A stretch of 64,000 bases of DNA from Acidimicrobiales bacterium (GTDB lineage: Bacteria > Actinomycetota > Acidimicrobiia > Acidimicrobiales > JAUJNH01), in NCBI GenBank assembly GCA_030448245.1, contig JAUJNH010000002.1, positions 237,473 to 301,472 on the forward strand, in the 5' to 3' direction. Positions 45,494 to 54,254 of the stretch are shown here, piece after piece. The position numbers and the translations under genes are program-made. The notes under the pieces were generated by a model. The model made no database searches and was not told where the DNA came from. It saw nothing but the letters and a program-made list of their open reading frames with translations. Every line of letters begins with the position of its first letter. The first letter of the stretch is position 1.

Positions 45494-46636
45494 TCAGGGC
45501 GTGGTGACCACGGCCGCCCGGCCGGCGCCGGTGAGCGCGATGTCCCCGTCGCTGGCCGGCGCCCACGCGGCTGCGCCCCGGCGCAGGCACAGCTCGACGT
45601 CGTCGGTCGCCAGCGCCGTCTCCCCGTCGAGGCACAGCACCAGCCGGGGCCGGCCGCCCGGGACCCTGGCCGGAACGGCCCCCACGTCGACGAGCGCCAG
45701 CGCGAACTCCTGGACCGGAGCGTCGTAGCGGGAAAAGGCGCCATCGCGGCGGGGGTGCAGGACCGGGGGCGGGCCGGGCACCACGTCGAGCACGGCGAGC
45801 AGCTCGTCGACGTCGACGTGCTTGGGGGTGAGGCCGCCCCGCAGGACGTTGTCGCTCGACGCCATGACCTCGACGCCCACGCCCTCGAGGTAGGCGTGCA
45901 GGTTCCCGGACGGCAGGAAGATCGCCTGGCCCGGCTCGAGCCGCACGAGGTTGAGCAGCAGGGCGACGCCAACCCCCGGATCACCCGGGTGGGCCAGGGC
46001 GATCCGGCGGGCCCACGCCGCCTCGGGGCCGTCGGCGTGGGCCGCGGCCTTGGCGACGGTGGTGGCCAGCTCCTGCCGCTCTCCTTCGGCCGCCGTGAGG
46101 AGGAGGCCGACGGTGCTGCCGAGGTCGCCGGAGGCGGCGGGGGCGAAGCAGGGATGGCCCGAGAGGCCGAGGTGCTCGAGCAGGGCAGCGGTGGCCTCGA
46201 TCGGGCGGAAGCCGCACAGCGCCTCGAAGCGGGTCAGCGCGCACAGCAGCTCGGGCTTGTGGTTCGGGTCGCGGTACCGGCGGTGGGGGGCGTCGAGCGG
46301 GATCCCGGCCGCGTTCTCTGCCGCGAAGCCGGCGGCGGCCCTCGAAGCCGACGGGTGGGCCTGGAGCGACAGGGGCTGGGCCGCAGCCAGGAGCTTCAGG
46401 AGGAAGGGCAGCCGGGCCCCGAAGCGCTCGGCGACGGGACCGCTCAGCGCCCCCTCGGGGTCGGCGGCCACGACCTCGGTCAGGGTCCGGGCGCCCACGC
46501 GGGCGGGGGCGCTCGGGTGGGCTCCGAGCCACAGCTCGGCCTGCGGGGCCCCGTCGGTGACGGCGCCCAGCAGCTCCGGGATGGCGGTCGGAGACCCCCA
46601 GGCGTAGCGCTGCACCACACCCTCGATCGCCTCCAC
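45494..46636 (-). CDS. manA: Mannose-6-phosphate isomerase, class I
   Basis: Zinc enzyme interconverting mannose-6-phosphate and fructose-6-phosphate, 380 residues. Metal-site motifs are LQAHPS (Gln and His), NHKPELLCAL (Glu) and LPSGNLHAYLEG (His). The early WGAHPSAPA-like segment (LWLGAHPSAP) is also typical. The GTG start has TAGGAT 9 nt upstream. It feeds GDP-mannose synthesis or mannose use; no other sugar genes lie nearby. Confidence 0.93.
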   Translation of the reverse strand: MEAIEGVVQRYAWGSPTAIPELLGAVTDGAPQAELWLGAHPSAPARVGARTLTEVVAADPEGALSGPVAERFGARLPFLLKLLAAAQPLSLQAHPSASRAAAGFAAENAAGIPLDAPHRRYRDPNHKPELLCALTRFEALCGFRPIEATAALLEHLGLSGHPCFAPAASGDLGSTVGLLLTAAEGERQELATTVAKAAAHADGPEAAWARRIALAHPGDPGVGVALLLNLVRLEPGQAIFLPSGNLHAYLEGVGVEVMASSDNVLRGGLTPKHVDVDELLAVLDVVPGPPPVLHPRRDGAFSRYDAPVQEFALALVDVGAVPARVPGGRPRLVLCLDGETALATDDVELCLRRGAAAWAPASDGDIALTGAGRAAVVTTP

Positions 46637-46645
46637 GGGAGGGTG

Positions 46646-46651
46646 ATCCTA
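46646..46651 (-). promoter_or_regulatory. -10 box of manA
   Basis: TAGGAT on the minus strand, 9 nt before the GTG of manA. Confidence 0.35.
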
Positions 46652-46654
46652 CCG

Positions 46655-46680
46655 CCGCCCCCGCCCGGGCCCGGGGGCGG
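46655..46680 (-). terminator. Hairpin between two minus-strand genes
   Basis: 9-bp perfect arms CCGCCCCCG (46655-46663) and CGGGGGCGG (46672-46680). It lies 7 bp after the stop of the upstream small membrane protein gene (46687) and before manA. Confidence 0.5.
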
Positions 46681-46686
46681 AGAGCG

Positions 46687-47028
46687 TCAGCCGCCGCCTG
46701 CAGGCGGGTCCACCACGCGGCCCTGGCGCGGGATCGGCACCGGCGCGGCCCCCGGCGCCGGAGGGGGAACGGTGACCGCTCCGGCCCCCACGGTCACGGG
46801 TGGGGCGGGGACGGGGATCGAGTCGGGCGCCACCGGGGCCCGGGGCGGGGCCGTGACCGAGGTCTCGCTGCGGGGGAGGGTGGCCAGCGGGGCGGGTGCC
46901 GGCGGCTCGTACGGCCGCTCGGCCTCATCCTCGAACCGCCCGGACAGCCAGAGGGCGGCGAGCTGCACCACCACCGCGGCCACGATCGCGGCCCGGCCCA
47001 GGATCCGGACGGCGCTGGGCACGGCCAT
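46687..47028 (-). CDS. Small single-pass membrane protein with Pro-rich exterior
   Basis: Not recognised. 113 residues: one transmembrane helix at about 9-29 (ILGRAAIVAAVVVQLAALWL), then a Pro/Ala/Val-rich tail of about 80 residues that should lie outside. No Cys or catalytic motif. TAGGTT lies 6 nt before the ATG, supporting the start. Confidence 0.65.
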   Translation of the reverse strand: MAVPSAVRILGRAAIVAAVVVQLAALWLSGRFEDEAERPYEPPAPAPLATLPRSETSVTAPPRAPVAPDSIPVPAPPVTVGAGAVTVPPPAPGAAPVPIPRQGRVVDPPAGGG

Positions 47029-47499
47029 GACGGGAACCTACGCCGGCCCGCGGATCAGGAGCGGGCCGCCACGAGATCCCGATCGCCGCCTCGGGCGCCG
47101 CGGGCGTCGGCCGCACTCCCGGTCGAAAGGCCCGTGTATCCGCCCGCCCAGTCGGCCTCATTCTACCGAAGGCTCCCCACCTGACCTCTGCCGAATGCCG
47201 AGGAGAACGACATGAGCGCCGACACCACCAGCGACCCGGCCTTTGCAGCCGCTTCCCCGCCTGCTCACGGCCCGGCGCCAAGCGCGGCGCGGCATGGCTG
47301 CCGGGGCTCCCGGCGGGCGCAGGAGCGGCTGGCGCGGCGTGCGGTCGTGGCCATCGTCGGCCAGCACAGGAAGGACCGGGAACGCCTGGTCGTGCTGGCA
47401 CGGGACTGGGCATCCGGGCGCCGCCGGGTCGAACCGCTCCCTGTGGGAGCGCTCTTCGCCCCTCGTCACGACGCCTGGTGCCCTCCACGGGGAGCTGGT
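47029..47499. other. 471-bp region with only a weak gene candidate
   Basis: The left part holds the promoter of the small membrane protein (TAGGTT on the minus strand at 47035-47040). From 47212 a plus-strand frame starts after a good GAGGAG site, listed separately. No RNA gene, repeat or mobile element was recognised. Confidence 0.5.
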
Positions 47500-47556
47500 T
47501 CAGCGCTCGTCGAGGAGGAACCGGTGCTCAGGCGGGAAGCGGTCGGCGAAGCGTGA
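47212..47556 (+). CDS. Possible small protein, doubtful
   Basis: 114 codons starting at an ATG preceded by GCCGAGGAGAACGAC, a good ribosome binding site. The sequence is Arg/Ala/Pro-rich with a mid-part RRAVVAIVGQHRKDRERLV that looks helical, and matches no family I know. Its end overlaps the minus-strand gene at 47500 by 57 bp. It may be a real accessory gene, a decayed fragment or a chance frame. Confidence 0.3.
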   Translation: MSADTTSDPAFAAASPPAHGPAPSAARHGCRGSRRAQERLARRAVVAIVGQHRKDRERLVVLARDWASGRRRVEPLPVGALFAPRHDAWCPPRGAGSALVEEEPVLRREAVGEA

Positions 47557-48165
47557 TGCCAGGTTCGCGGCAACGGCCGGCGGGAACGGGTAGCAGGTGC
47601 CCGGCTGGACGAAGCCCTGGTTGGTGAAGGGGTGCGGCGGCCCGGGCTTCAGCGCCGGCGGCAGCTCATCCAGGCCGATGGGGCGGACCAGGTCCACCAC
47701 CACCACCTCGGCCAGCCAGCCCGGGGCCGGCCCGGCCGTCGGCCGCCCGTTGCTGACCGCCACCCCCACTGCTCGCAGCTCGCCCGCCACGACGTGCATG
47801 GTGAGGTCGCCGCTGCGGATCTCCCCGACGTTGCGCGCCGAGGCCGGCACGGCACCGGTGGGGGGCCGGGTGGACGAGACCACGCCCTCGGCCCACTCCT
47901 CCTCGGCCCGGCCTGTCTGGTCGATCCACCACACCCCCCGGCCCTCGGCGCCGAAATACTCCTTGCGGCCGGCCAGGTGGACCGGCGGCACCTTGGCCGT
48001 CGGCCGGCTCGCGGGGGGACGGGACGAGGCCGAGCGGACGGTGGCCGGCCTCGACGACGCCGGCCGGCTGCTGGGAGCCGGCCGCGGCGGCTTCGGAGCC
48101 GCCTTGGCCCGGCAGATGGAGCAGGTCGCGGGCTGGAGGCCGTGGATGCACTCATCGTCGTCCAC
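47500..48165 (-). CDS. Hypothetical protein with an N-terminal Cys/His motif
   Basis: 221 residues. The N-terminus [17 protein letters not shown] is a small Cys/His zinc-like motif seen at the start of unrelated actinobacterial proteins. A Ser/Pro/Arg-rich linker to about 60 follows, then an unknown globular domain ([20 protein letters not shown], and a C-terminal [16 protein letters not shown]). The domain recalls a ligand-binding or nucleic-acid-handling fold only loosely. The GTG start has TAGCCT 8 nt upstream. It is divergent from acs. Confidence 0.65.
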   Translation of the reverse strand: MDDDECIHGLQPATCSICRAKAAPKPPRPAPSSRPASSRPATVRSASSRPPASRPTAKVPPVHLAGRKEYFGAEGRGVWWIDQTGRAEEEWAEGVVSSTRPPTGAVPASARNVGEIRSGDLTMHVVAGELRAVGVAVSNGRPTAGPAPGWLAEVVVVDLVRPIGLDELPPALKPGPPHPFTNQGFVQPGTCYPFPPAVAANLASRFADRFPPEHRFLLDER

Positions 48166-48173
48166 GGCGGCGC

Positions 48174-48179
48174 AGGCTA
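48174..48179 (-). promoter_or_regulatory. -10 box of the gene at 47500-48165
   Basis: TAGCCT on the minus strand, 8 nt before the GTG at 48165. It faces the acs promoter region. Confidence 0.35.
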
Positions 48180-48221
48180 GGCCGTAGTGTCCGAACGCCC
48201 CGCACCTGGAGGAGGAGCAGG

Positions 48222-50237
48222 ATGAGCGACGACGGCTCGAAGGCGACCGACGGCAGGGCGACGGATGCCCCGGCCGGAAGCGGGGCTGTGACCGCCAGCA
48301 TCGAGGCCCTGTTCTCCGAGGACCGCACCTTCCCCCCGCCCGAGGACTTCGTCGCCCGGGCCAACGTCAACGACCGCTCGCTGCACGACGAGGCGGCGGC
48401 TGACGTGCTGGCGTTCTGGGCCCGACAGGCTGACGCCCTCGACTGGGTGCGGCGGTGGGACAGCGTCCTCGAGTGGAACCTGCCGTTCGCCCAGTGGTTC
48501 GTCGGCGGCAGCCTCAACGTCTCCTACAACTGCGTCGACCGCCACGTCCTGGCCGGCCGGGGCGACAAGGTGGCCTTCTACTGGGAGGGCGAGCCGGGCG
48601 ACGCCCGCACGATCACCTACGGCGAGCTCCTCGACGAGGTCCAACGGTTCGCCAACGTCCTGAAGGGCCTGGGCGTCACCCGGGGTGACCGGGTGTGCAT
48701 CTACATGCCGATGGTCCCCGAGGTGGTCGTGGCCATGCTGGCCTGCACCCGGATCGGTGCCGCCCACTCGGTGGTTTTCGGCGGGTTCTCGGCCGGTGCG
48801 CTGCGCGATCGCATCAACGACGCCGACGCCAAGGTCCTCGTCACCGCCGACGCGGGCTGGCGGCGGGGCAAGCCCAGCCCCCTCAAGCCGAACGCCGACG
48901 TGGCGCTGGCCGACTGCCCCAGCGTCAGCGGCGTCGTCGTCGTCGACCGGTGCGGGACCGACCCCGACATGGTCGAGGGGCGTGACTGGTGGTGGCACGA
49001 CCTCGTCCCCGCCGCCGACCCGGCGTGCGAGCCCGAGGCCATGGGGTCTGAGGACCTCCTCTACCTGCTCTACACCAGCGGAACCACGGCCAAGCCCAAG
49101 GGGATCATGCACACCACGGGCGGCTACCTGACCCAGGTGGCGTACACCCACAAGTTCGTCTTCGACCTGCACCCCGACGACGACGTGTACTGGTGCGCGG
49201 CCGACGTCGGCTGGGTCACCGGGCACAGCTACATCGTCTACGGCCCGCTGGCCAACGGCGCCACCAGCGTCCTGTACGAGGGCACCCCCGACCATCCCGC
49301 CCGAGACCGCTGGTGGTCGATCGTCCAGCGCTACGGGGTCACCATCCTGTACTGCGCGCCGACCGCCATCCGGACGTTCATGAAGTGGGGCACCCAGGAG
49401 CCGGAGAAGCACGACCTGTCGTCGCTGCGGCTCCTCGGCAGCGTCGGTGAGCCCATCAACCCGGAGGCGTGGATGTGGTACGCCCTTCACATCGGGGGTG
49501 CCCGGTGCCCCATCGTCGACACGTGGTGGCAGACCGAGACGGGCGGCATCATGATCAGCCCGCTGCCCGGCCTCACCACCACCAAGCCCGGTTCGGCCAC
49601 CCACCCCCTGCCCGGCATCAGCGCCGAGGTGGTCGACGACGACGGCAACGTGGTCGAGGTGGGCGGCGGGTACCTCACCATCAGCCAGCCGTGGCCGTCG
49701 ATGCTGCGTGGCATCTACGGCGACCCCGACCGGTACGCCGAGACGTACTGGTCCCGCTTCCCAGGCCGCTACTTCGCGGGCGACGGCGCCAAGCTGGACG
49801 AGGACGGCTACCTCTGGCTCCTCGGCCGGGTCGACGACGTCATGAACGTGTCGGGCCACCGGGTCAGCACCACTGAGGTCGAGTCGGCCCTGGTCGACCA
49901 CCCCACCGTCGCAGAGGCGGCGGTCGTGGGCGCCAACGACGAGACCACCGGCCAGGCCATCATCGCCTACGTCACCCTGAAGGGCGGCCAGGAGCCCAGC
50001 GACGAGCGGGGTGAGGACCTGCGCCGGCACGTGGCCACCAGGATCGGCCCCATCGCCCGCCCGAAGACCCTGGTCTTCACCGACGACCTGCCGAAGACCA
50101 GAAGCGGCAAGATCATGCGCCGCCTGCTGCGCGACGTCGCCGAGGGCCGGGTCCTGGGTGACACCACCACGCTCGCCGACCCGGCCGTCGTCGAGGAGAT
50201 CGCCCGCCGGGCCGCCGCCGCCCCCGCCGAAGGGTGA
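48222..50237 (+). CDS. acs: Acetyl-CoA synthetase
   Basis: AMP-forming enzyme activating acetate to acetyl-CoA, 671 residues. Motifs are [20 protein letters not shown] (adenylation P-loop), [28 protein letters not shown], the hinge [16 protein letters not shown] and the C-terminal [14 protein letters not shown] with the catalytic, acetylatable Lys. An AGGAGGAGCAGG site lies before the ATG. A TAGTGT box at 48185-48190 may be its -10 element. Confidence 0.96.
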   Translation: MSDDGSKATDGRATDAPAGSGAVTASIEALFSEDRTFPPPEDFVARANVNDRSLHDEAAADVLAFWARQADALDWVRRWDSVLEWNLPFAQWFVGGSLNVSYNCVDRHVLAGRGDKVAFYWEGEPGDARTITYGELLDEVQRFANVLKGLGVTRGDRVCIYMPMVPEVVVAMLACTRIGAAHSVVFGGFSAGALRDRINDADAKVLVTADAGWRRGKPSPLKPNADVALADCPSVSGVVVVDRCGTDPDMVEGRDWWWHDLVPAADPACEPEAMGSEDLLYLLYTSGTTAKPKGIMHTTGGYLTQVAYTHKFVFDLHPDDDVYWCAADVGWVTGHSYIVYGPLANGATSVLYEGTPDHPARDRWWSIVQRYGVTILYCAPTAIRTFMKWGTQEPEKHDLSSLRLLGSVGEPINPEAWMWYALHIGGARCPIVDTWWQTETGGIMISPLPGLTTTKPGSATHPLPGISAEVVDDDGNVVEVGGGYLTISQPWPSMLRGIYGDPDRYAETYWSRFPGRYFAGDGAKLDEDGYLWLLGRVDDVMNVSGHRVSTTEVESALVDHPTVAEAAVVGANDETTGQAIIAYVTLKGGQEPSDERGEDLRRHVATRIGPIARPKTLVFTDDLPKTRSGKIMRRLLRDVAEGRVLGDTTTLADPAVVEEIARRAAAAPAEG

Positions 50238-50265
50238 GCCGCCTCTGGGCGGTGAGGGCGGGCGG

Positions 50266-50757
50266 GTGACCCTTCCACCGACCTGGCGGTGGAAGGTGCC
50301 GGAGGACGAGGCCCGAGAGCGGCGCGGACCCTGTGCCGTCGTCGACATCGACGGCGTCCTGGCCAACGGCGACCACCGCCAGCACCTGGTGCGGGCCAAA
50401 CGGTGGAACGAGTTCTTCGACGCCGCCCACGGCGACCTGCCGATCGCCGAGACGGCGGTGCTCCTGCGGCTCCTGGACCAGGACCTCGTGGTGGTCCTCC
50501 TGACCGGCCGGCCGCTGCGGACGATGGACCCCACCATCACCTGGCTGGCCGAGCACGGCTACCGCTGGGACCTCCTCGTGATGAAGGAGGACGACGACCT
50601 GCGCAAGACCCACCACGCCAAGCGGGAGGCGGTGGCCACCCTGCGCCACTTGGGCTTCACCCCCGTCCTGGCCCTCGACGACGAGCCTGGCAACGTCACC
50701 ATGTACCGCGAGGAGAACGTCCCCTGCCTCTACATCCACTCCGGCTACTACGACTGA
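50266..50757 (+). CDS. HAD-family phosphatase (polynucleotide-kinase phosphatase-like)
   Basis: 163 residues with the haloacid dehalogenase motifs. Motif I is VDIDGVLAN (nucleophile D27, D29). Motif II is LLTGRPL, then a Lys in the KTHHAK region, and motif IV is LALDDEPGN. The compact size without a large cap resembles the 3'-phosphatase domain of T4-type polynucleotide kinases. The substrate (nucleotide or nucleic-acid end) is inference. It starts 28 bp after acs at a GTG behind GGGCGGGC. Confidence 0.75.
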   Translation: MTLPPTWRWKVPEDEARERRGPCAVVDIDGVLANGDHRQHLVRAKRWNEFFDAAHGDLPIAETAVLLRLLDQDLVVVLLTGRPLRTMDPTITWLAEHGYRWDLLVMKEDDDLRKTHHAKREAVATLRHLGFTPVLALDDEPGNVTMYREENVPCLYIHSGYYD

Positions 50758-50832
50758 CTTCGTGCGGCGCCGCTCCGGCTGCAGCCCGCGCGAGCGGAGC
50801 GAGCGAGCCGGCGACGCACGGCGGGAGATACG

Positions 50833-50860
50833 GGAACAAGTCAAGGTTGCCTTGACGTTG
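50833..50860 (+). promoter_or_regulatory. SigH/SigR-type promoter of htpX
   Basis: GGAACA (50833-50838), 17 bp, then CGTTG (50856-50860), matching the actinobacterial oxidative/heat-stress sigma consensus GGAAYA-N17-SGTTR. The spacer contains most of a perfect palindrome GTCAAGG-TTG-CCTTGAC (50840-50856). The ATG of htpX follows only 11 bp later, so the transcript would be leaderless. Confidence 0.6.
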
Positions 50861-50871
50861 GTAGGGCTGCC

Positions 50872-51744
50872 ATGAACGCACTTCGCAACACCCTGAAGAC
50901 AACGGTTCTGCTCGCTGGGCTCGCCGGCGTGCTCGTCGTCGTCGGCGGCCTGTTCGGTCGCGGTGGCGCCCTGATCGGCCTCGGGCTCGGGCTGCTTCTG
51001 GTGGGCGGCTCGTACTGGTTCTCCGACAAGCTCGCCATCCGCGCCGCGGGCGCCGTGCCGGTCAGCGAGCGGCAGATGCCGGAGTACTACGCCATCGTCC
51101 GCGAGCTGGCCGACAAGGCGGCCATCCCGATGCCCAAGCTGTACGTGAGCCCCGATCCGCAGCCGAACGCGTTCGCCACCGGCCGCAGCCCCCGCCACGC
51201 CGCGGTGGCCGTGAACCAGGGGATGCTCCCGCCCAACTTCTCGTGGGACGAGCTGCGCGGGGTGCTGGCCCACGAGCTGGGCCACGTCGCCAACCGCGAC
51301 ATCCTCGTCGGCTCGGTGGCGGCGGCCCTGGCCGTCGGCATCACCTACCTGGCCCAGATGCTGCAGTTCGCCGCCCTGTTCGGCGGCTTCGGCCGCAGTG
51401 ACGACGACGAGCGCCAGAACCCCATCGCCCTCCTGGCCACGATCATCCTGGCCCCCCTCGCCGCGATGCTCCTGCAGATGGCCCTGTCCCGGGGCCGGGA
51501 GTACGGCGCCGACCGCTACGGTGCCCGCCTGGTCGGCGACGGCGAGCCGCTGGCCCGGGCGCTGGCCAAGCTCGAGGTCGGGGCCCGCCGGGTCCCGAGC
51601 CACGTCGACCCGGCCCACGCCCAGGCCTACATCGTCAACCCGCTTTCCGGCCGGCACCTCACCTTCAAGAGCCTGTTCATGACCCACCCGCCCACCGAGG
51701 ACCGCATCCGTCGGCTCCGGGCGCGGGAGTGGCAGCACGCCTGA
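50872..51744 (+). CDS. htpX: HtpX-type membrane zinc metalloprotease
   Basis: Membrane protease for misfolded membrane proteins, 290 residues. Zinc-binding HELGH at H134-H138 is followed by VANRD; the third ligand Glu lies in GREYGADRYGARL. Two N-terminal helices (about 10-30 and 35-50) and a pair around 145-205 match family topology. Upstream elements look like a stress-sigma promoter, consistent with a quality-control role. Confidence 0.93.
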   Translation: MNALRNTLKTTVLLAGLAGVLVVVGGLFGRGGALIGLGLGLLLVGGSYWFSDKLAIRAAGAVPVSERQMPEYYAIVRELADKAAIPMPKLYVSPDPQPNAFATGRSPRHAAVAVNQGMLPPNFSWDELRGVLAHELGHVANRDILVGSVAAALAVGITYLAQMLQFAALFGGFGRSDDDERQNPIALLATIILAPLAAMLLQMALSRGREYGADRYGARLVGDGEPLARALAKLEVGARRVPSHVDPAHAQAYIVNPLSGRHLTFKSLFMTHPPTEDRIRRLRAREWQHA

Positions 51745-51770
51745 GGGTGACTGTCCGGCGCCTAGAGCGC

Positions 51771-51776
51771 TAGTGT
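51771..51776 (+). promoter_or_regulatory. Candidate -10 box of the M23 peptidase gene
   Basis: TAGTGT preceded at 17 bp by TGACTG (51748-51753). The start codon is 93 bp downstream, so the transcript would have a leader. Confidence 0.3.
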
Positions 51777-51869
51777 CCTGTCCGCGCGGCAGAACGTCCG
51801 CATCCGGCCGAAGCATCCCGTTCCTGGGGGGGCGGGTCGGACGACTGACACCGCAGCGCCTCTTCCACC

Positions 51870-52970
51870 ATGTCACACGTCCGCTCCCGCCCGGTCCTGG
51901 TGCTCTTGGGCATCGTCGTGCTCCTGGCCACCGCTGCGTCGGCTGGGGCCCAGTCGACGCAGCAGACCAGCCCTTCGTCGACGACTCCGACCACCGCGGC
52001 CTGCCTCCTCCTGTGCTCGAGCAGCCCTCCTTCCAGCAGCAGCCCCACCACCACCTCCAACGTGGCGCCGACGACCAAGAAGGGGACGGCAACCACGGTT
52101 GCACCGGCTCCGGGCCCCACCACACCAAGCGGCGGCGGCGACGGAGAACCGCCGGTCGGGACCCCGAAGGTCATCCCGCCCGAGTTCCAGCGCCAGATCG
52201 ACTCCGTGCGCCGCACCGGCCCCAACAACACCACCGCCTGGTTGGCCGCCATCCAGCCGCTCGTCACCGAGCTCGGAATGACGCCCACCGACGCGGCTCT
52301 GGCCGGGGCGGTCCACTTCCCCATAGCGGGGCCGACCACCTGGGTCGACGACTGGCACTACCCCCGCTTCGTGCCCAGCTTCCACCTCCACAAGGGCCTC
52401 GACATGTTCGCGGCGTCAGGCACACCCGTGCGGGCGCCGTTCGACGGCGTGCTGAAGATGAGCGACGGAGCGGTGGGTGGGCTCGCCAGCTACGTCACCC
52501 AGCCCGACGGCACCTACGTCTACATGGCCCACCTGTCGGCCTACGCGCCGGGCAAGGTCACCGGCCAGCAGGTCCGCCAGGGCGAGGTGGTCGGCTTCGT
52601 CGGTGACAGTGGGAACGCCCGCGGCGGGGCGCCGCACGTGCACCTCCAGCTGCACCCGAAGGGCGGCAACCCCGTCCCGCCCAAGCCAACGGTCGACGGC
52701 TGGCTGACCGAGGCCACCCTCAACGCCCAGGCGCTCATCCAGGCCACTCGGGCCGCTCGCACCCCACCCGCCGGCCCAGCAGCCAGCGCCTCCGTCACCG
52801 CTCTGCCCGAGGGCACGGCCAGCCTGTCGACCGAGACGGCCCCGGCGGTCGACCCGGCGGCCGCGCTGTGGGCGGCGTCGTCGAACCCGGCGATCGGCAC
52901 CATCGACCTGGCGTCGAGCCTGGTGGCCAGCGCCGCCGAGGCCATCGCCTGGCCGGCCCCGCCGGGCTGA
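51870..52970 (+). CDS. Secreted M23-family (LytM) peptidase
   Basis: 366 residues with a signal peptide (about 1-27, ending AGAQS). A Ser/Thr/Pro-rich linker to about 100 is followed by a LytM zinc domain and an Ala/Thr-rich tail. Zinc ligands are H174 and D178 in HLHKGLDMF and H258 in HVHLQLHP, the HxxxD and HxH patterns of lysostaphin-type peptidases. It would cut peptidoglycan cross-bridges or act as a division activator. It is neither lipidated nor attached by LysM repeats. Confidence 0.85.
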   Translation: MSHVRSRPVLVLLGIVVLLATAASAGAQSTQQTSPSSTTPTTAACLLLCSSSPPSSSSPTTTSNVAPTTKKGTATTVAPAPGPTTPSGGGDGEPPVGTPKVIPPEFQRQIDSVRRTGPNNTTAWLAAIQPLVTELGMTPTDAALAGAVHFPIAGPTTWVDDWHYPRFVPSFHLHKGLDMFAASGTPVRAPFDGVLKMSDGAVGGLASYVTQPDGTYVYMAHLSAYAPGKVTGQQVRQGEVVGFVGDSGNARGGAPHVHLQLHPKGGNPVPPKPTVDGWLTEATLNAQALIQATRAARTPPAGPAASASVTALPEGTASLSTETAPAVDPAAALWAASSNPAIGTIDLASSLVASAAEAIAWPAPPG

Positions 52971-52997
52971 GCCCACCCGGCTGGCCCCTCGCGGCGG

Positions 52998-53486
52998 TCA
53001 GTCCCGGAAGTTGGTGAACTGAAGGGGTAGGTCGAAGTCCTCGGCCTTCAGTGCGGCGATGGCCGCCTGCAGGTCGTCCCGCTTCTTGGCCGAGACCCGG
53101 ATCTGGTCGCCCTGGGTCTGGCTCGACAGGGCCTTGCGACCGAGCCCCTTCAGGAACGTGTTGATCTTCTTGGCCCTCTCGGCGTCGACGCCAGCCTTCA
53201 GGGTGACGGTCTGGCGGACCGCCCCCTTCGATCCCTCTTCGACCTTGCCGTAGTCCAGCGCCTTCAGCGACACCTTCCGCTTGACGAGCTTCTCCTCGAC
53301 GACCTGGATCACGGCCTTGAGGCGCTCCTCGGCGTTCGACGTGAGGCGCAGCTCGGACCCTGACAGCTCGACGGTCGAGCCCGTTCCCTTGAAGTCGAAG
53401 CGGTTGGCGAGCTCCCGCGCCGCTTGGTCGACGGCGTTGCGGACCTCCTGCAGGTCCACCTCTGAGACGATGTCGAAGGTGGGCAT
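52998..53486 (-). CDS. YajQ-family nucleotide-binding protein
   Basis: 162 residues, cytoplasmic. Family sequence is clear: MPTFDIVSEVDLQEVRNAVD, RFDFKGTGSTVEL, QGDQIRVSAKKRDDLQAAI. Some homologues bind cyclic di-GMP; the role here is unknown. ATG at 53486 is preferred over a codon seven residues upstream because it matches family N-termini and has TAGCGT 8 nt before it. Confidence 0.93.
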   Translation of the reverse strand: MPTFDIVSEVDLQEVRNAVDQAARELANRFDFKGTGSTVELSGSELRLTSNAEERLKAVIQVVEEKLVKRKVSLKALDYGKVEEGSKGAVRQTVTLKAGVDAERAKKINTFLKGLGRKALSSQTQGDQIRVSAKKRDDLQAAIAALKAEDFDLPLQFTNFRD

Positions 53487-53494
53487 GGGCGCAG

Positions 53495-53500
53495 ACGCTA
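53495..53500 (-). promoter_or_regulatory. -10 box of yajQ
   Basis: TAGCGT on the minus strand, 8 nt before the ATG at 53486. Confidence 0.35.
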
Positions 53501-53517
53501 TCCTCACCCCTGCCGTT

Positions 53518-53601
53518 GGGTCGGTGCCCGAGTGGCCAAAGGGAACTGGCTGTAAACCAGTCGCGCAAGCTTCGGAGGTTCAAATCCTTCCCGGCCCACC
53601 A
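53518..53601 (+). tRNA. tRNA-Tyr (GTA)
   Basis: An 84-nt class II tRNA. Acceptor GGGTCGG pairs with CCGGCCC, the anticodon stem-loop is ACTGG-CTGTAAA-CCAGT, and the long variable arm spans CGCGCAAGCTTCGG. CCA is encoded. Divergent from yajQ and upstream of csoR. Confidence 0.93.
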
Positions 53602-53650
53602 CGAGGTGCGCAGCTGGGCGCACCTCGGGATGCGGCGAGGTGGAGCTGGA

Positions 53651-53669
53651 GATACCCCCTGGTGGTATC
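53651..53669. promoter_or_regulatory. CsoR operator upstream of csoR
   Basis: GATACCC-CCTGG-TGGTATC, a 19-bp dyad with 6 of 7 positions paired, overlapping the TATCAT -10 box (53666-53671). The ATG of csoR is 6 nt after that box. It matches the copZ operator in layout. Confidence 0.7.
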
Positions 53670-53677
53670 ATGGGCCC

Positions 53678-53962
53678 ATGGCCGGCTACGCAGACTCGAA
53701 GGCTCGGCACCTGGCGAACCTCCGCCGGGTGGAGGGGCAGGTGCGGGGCATCCAGCGCATGGTCGAGGATGACACCTACTGCATCGACGTCTTGACCCAG
53801 GTCAGCGCGGCAACCCGGGCGCTGCAGTCGGTGGCGCTCGGGCTGCTCGAGGAGCACCTCGGCCACTGCGTCTCGGGAGCCATCTCGAGCGGCACCCCGG
53901 AGGAGGCCGCAGACAAGCTGGCCGAGGCGTCGGCCGCCATCGCCCGCCTCGTCAAGTCCTGA
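53678..53962 (+). CDS. csoR: CsoR-family copper-sensing repressor
   Basis: 94 residues, all-helical DUF156/CsoR protein that lets go of DNA on binding Cu(I). Metal ligands match CsoR: C35 in DTYCIDVL, H60 and C64 in EEHLGHCV. Other family marks are RHLANLRRVEGQVRGIQRM and conserved residues in QVSAATRAL. Operator-like dyads occur before itself and before copZ. Leaderless start at ATG 53678. Control of copZ is inferred from the matching sites. Confidence 0.9.
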   Translation: MAGYADSKARHLANLRRVEGQVRGIQRMVEDDTYCIDVLTQVSAATRALQSVALGLLEEHLGHCVSGAISSGTPEEAADKLAEASAAIARLVKS

Positions 53963-53974
53963 GGCTGGCGCCGC

Positions 53975-54202
53975 TCAGGGCGCGCTCTTGCCCTGGCCCT
54001 CGCCCCCTCTGCTGCCCTCGCCGCTGACGCCCGACGGCACGGTGTTGGCCTCGGTGCGCTGCGCGCTGCTGGCAGGGGAGCGGTCGGTGGCGGGGGAGGT
54101 GGGCTGGCCGCTGTCCGCTTTGCTGCACGCCCCGGCCCCGAGGCCGAGGCTGGCCGCCAGGGCCAGCGCAGCGAGGGTGGCGCGGGGGGTGAGGTTCTGC
54201 AT
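53975..54202 (-). CDS. Small lipoprotein in the copper locus
   Basis: 75 residues. Signal peptide with lipobox LGAGAC (C26), then a Ser/Gly/Thr-rich 49-residue tail without Cys or Met. Divergent from copZ across a region containing the CsoR dyad, so it may be copper-regulated. The function is not clear from sequence, and the lack of copper ligands argues against direct chelation. Confidence 0.6.
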   Translation of the reverse strand: MQNLTPRATLAALALAASLGLGAGACSKADSGQPTSPATDRSPASSAQRTEANTVPSGVSGEGSRGGEGQGKSAP

Positions 54203-54254
54203 CGTGGGCTCGTACCCGAACGGGCCTCTCGGGAACCTCAGGTCGGATTGGGCT

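Noticed and set aside
44573-47215. An 880-codon plus-strand frame from the methyltransferase through manA
   Set aside because: It is a shadow of manA and other genes, with low-complexity Arg/Gly/Pro content and no domain.
50760-50832. Hairpin-rich GAGCGGAGCGAGCGAGC stretch as a regulatory RNA
   Set aside because: Short direct repeats of a common high-GC intergenic type, with no conserved structure; the nearby SigH-like promoter accounts for the useful signal.
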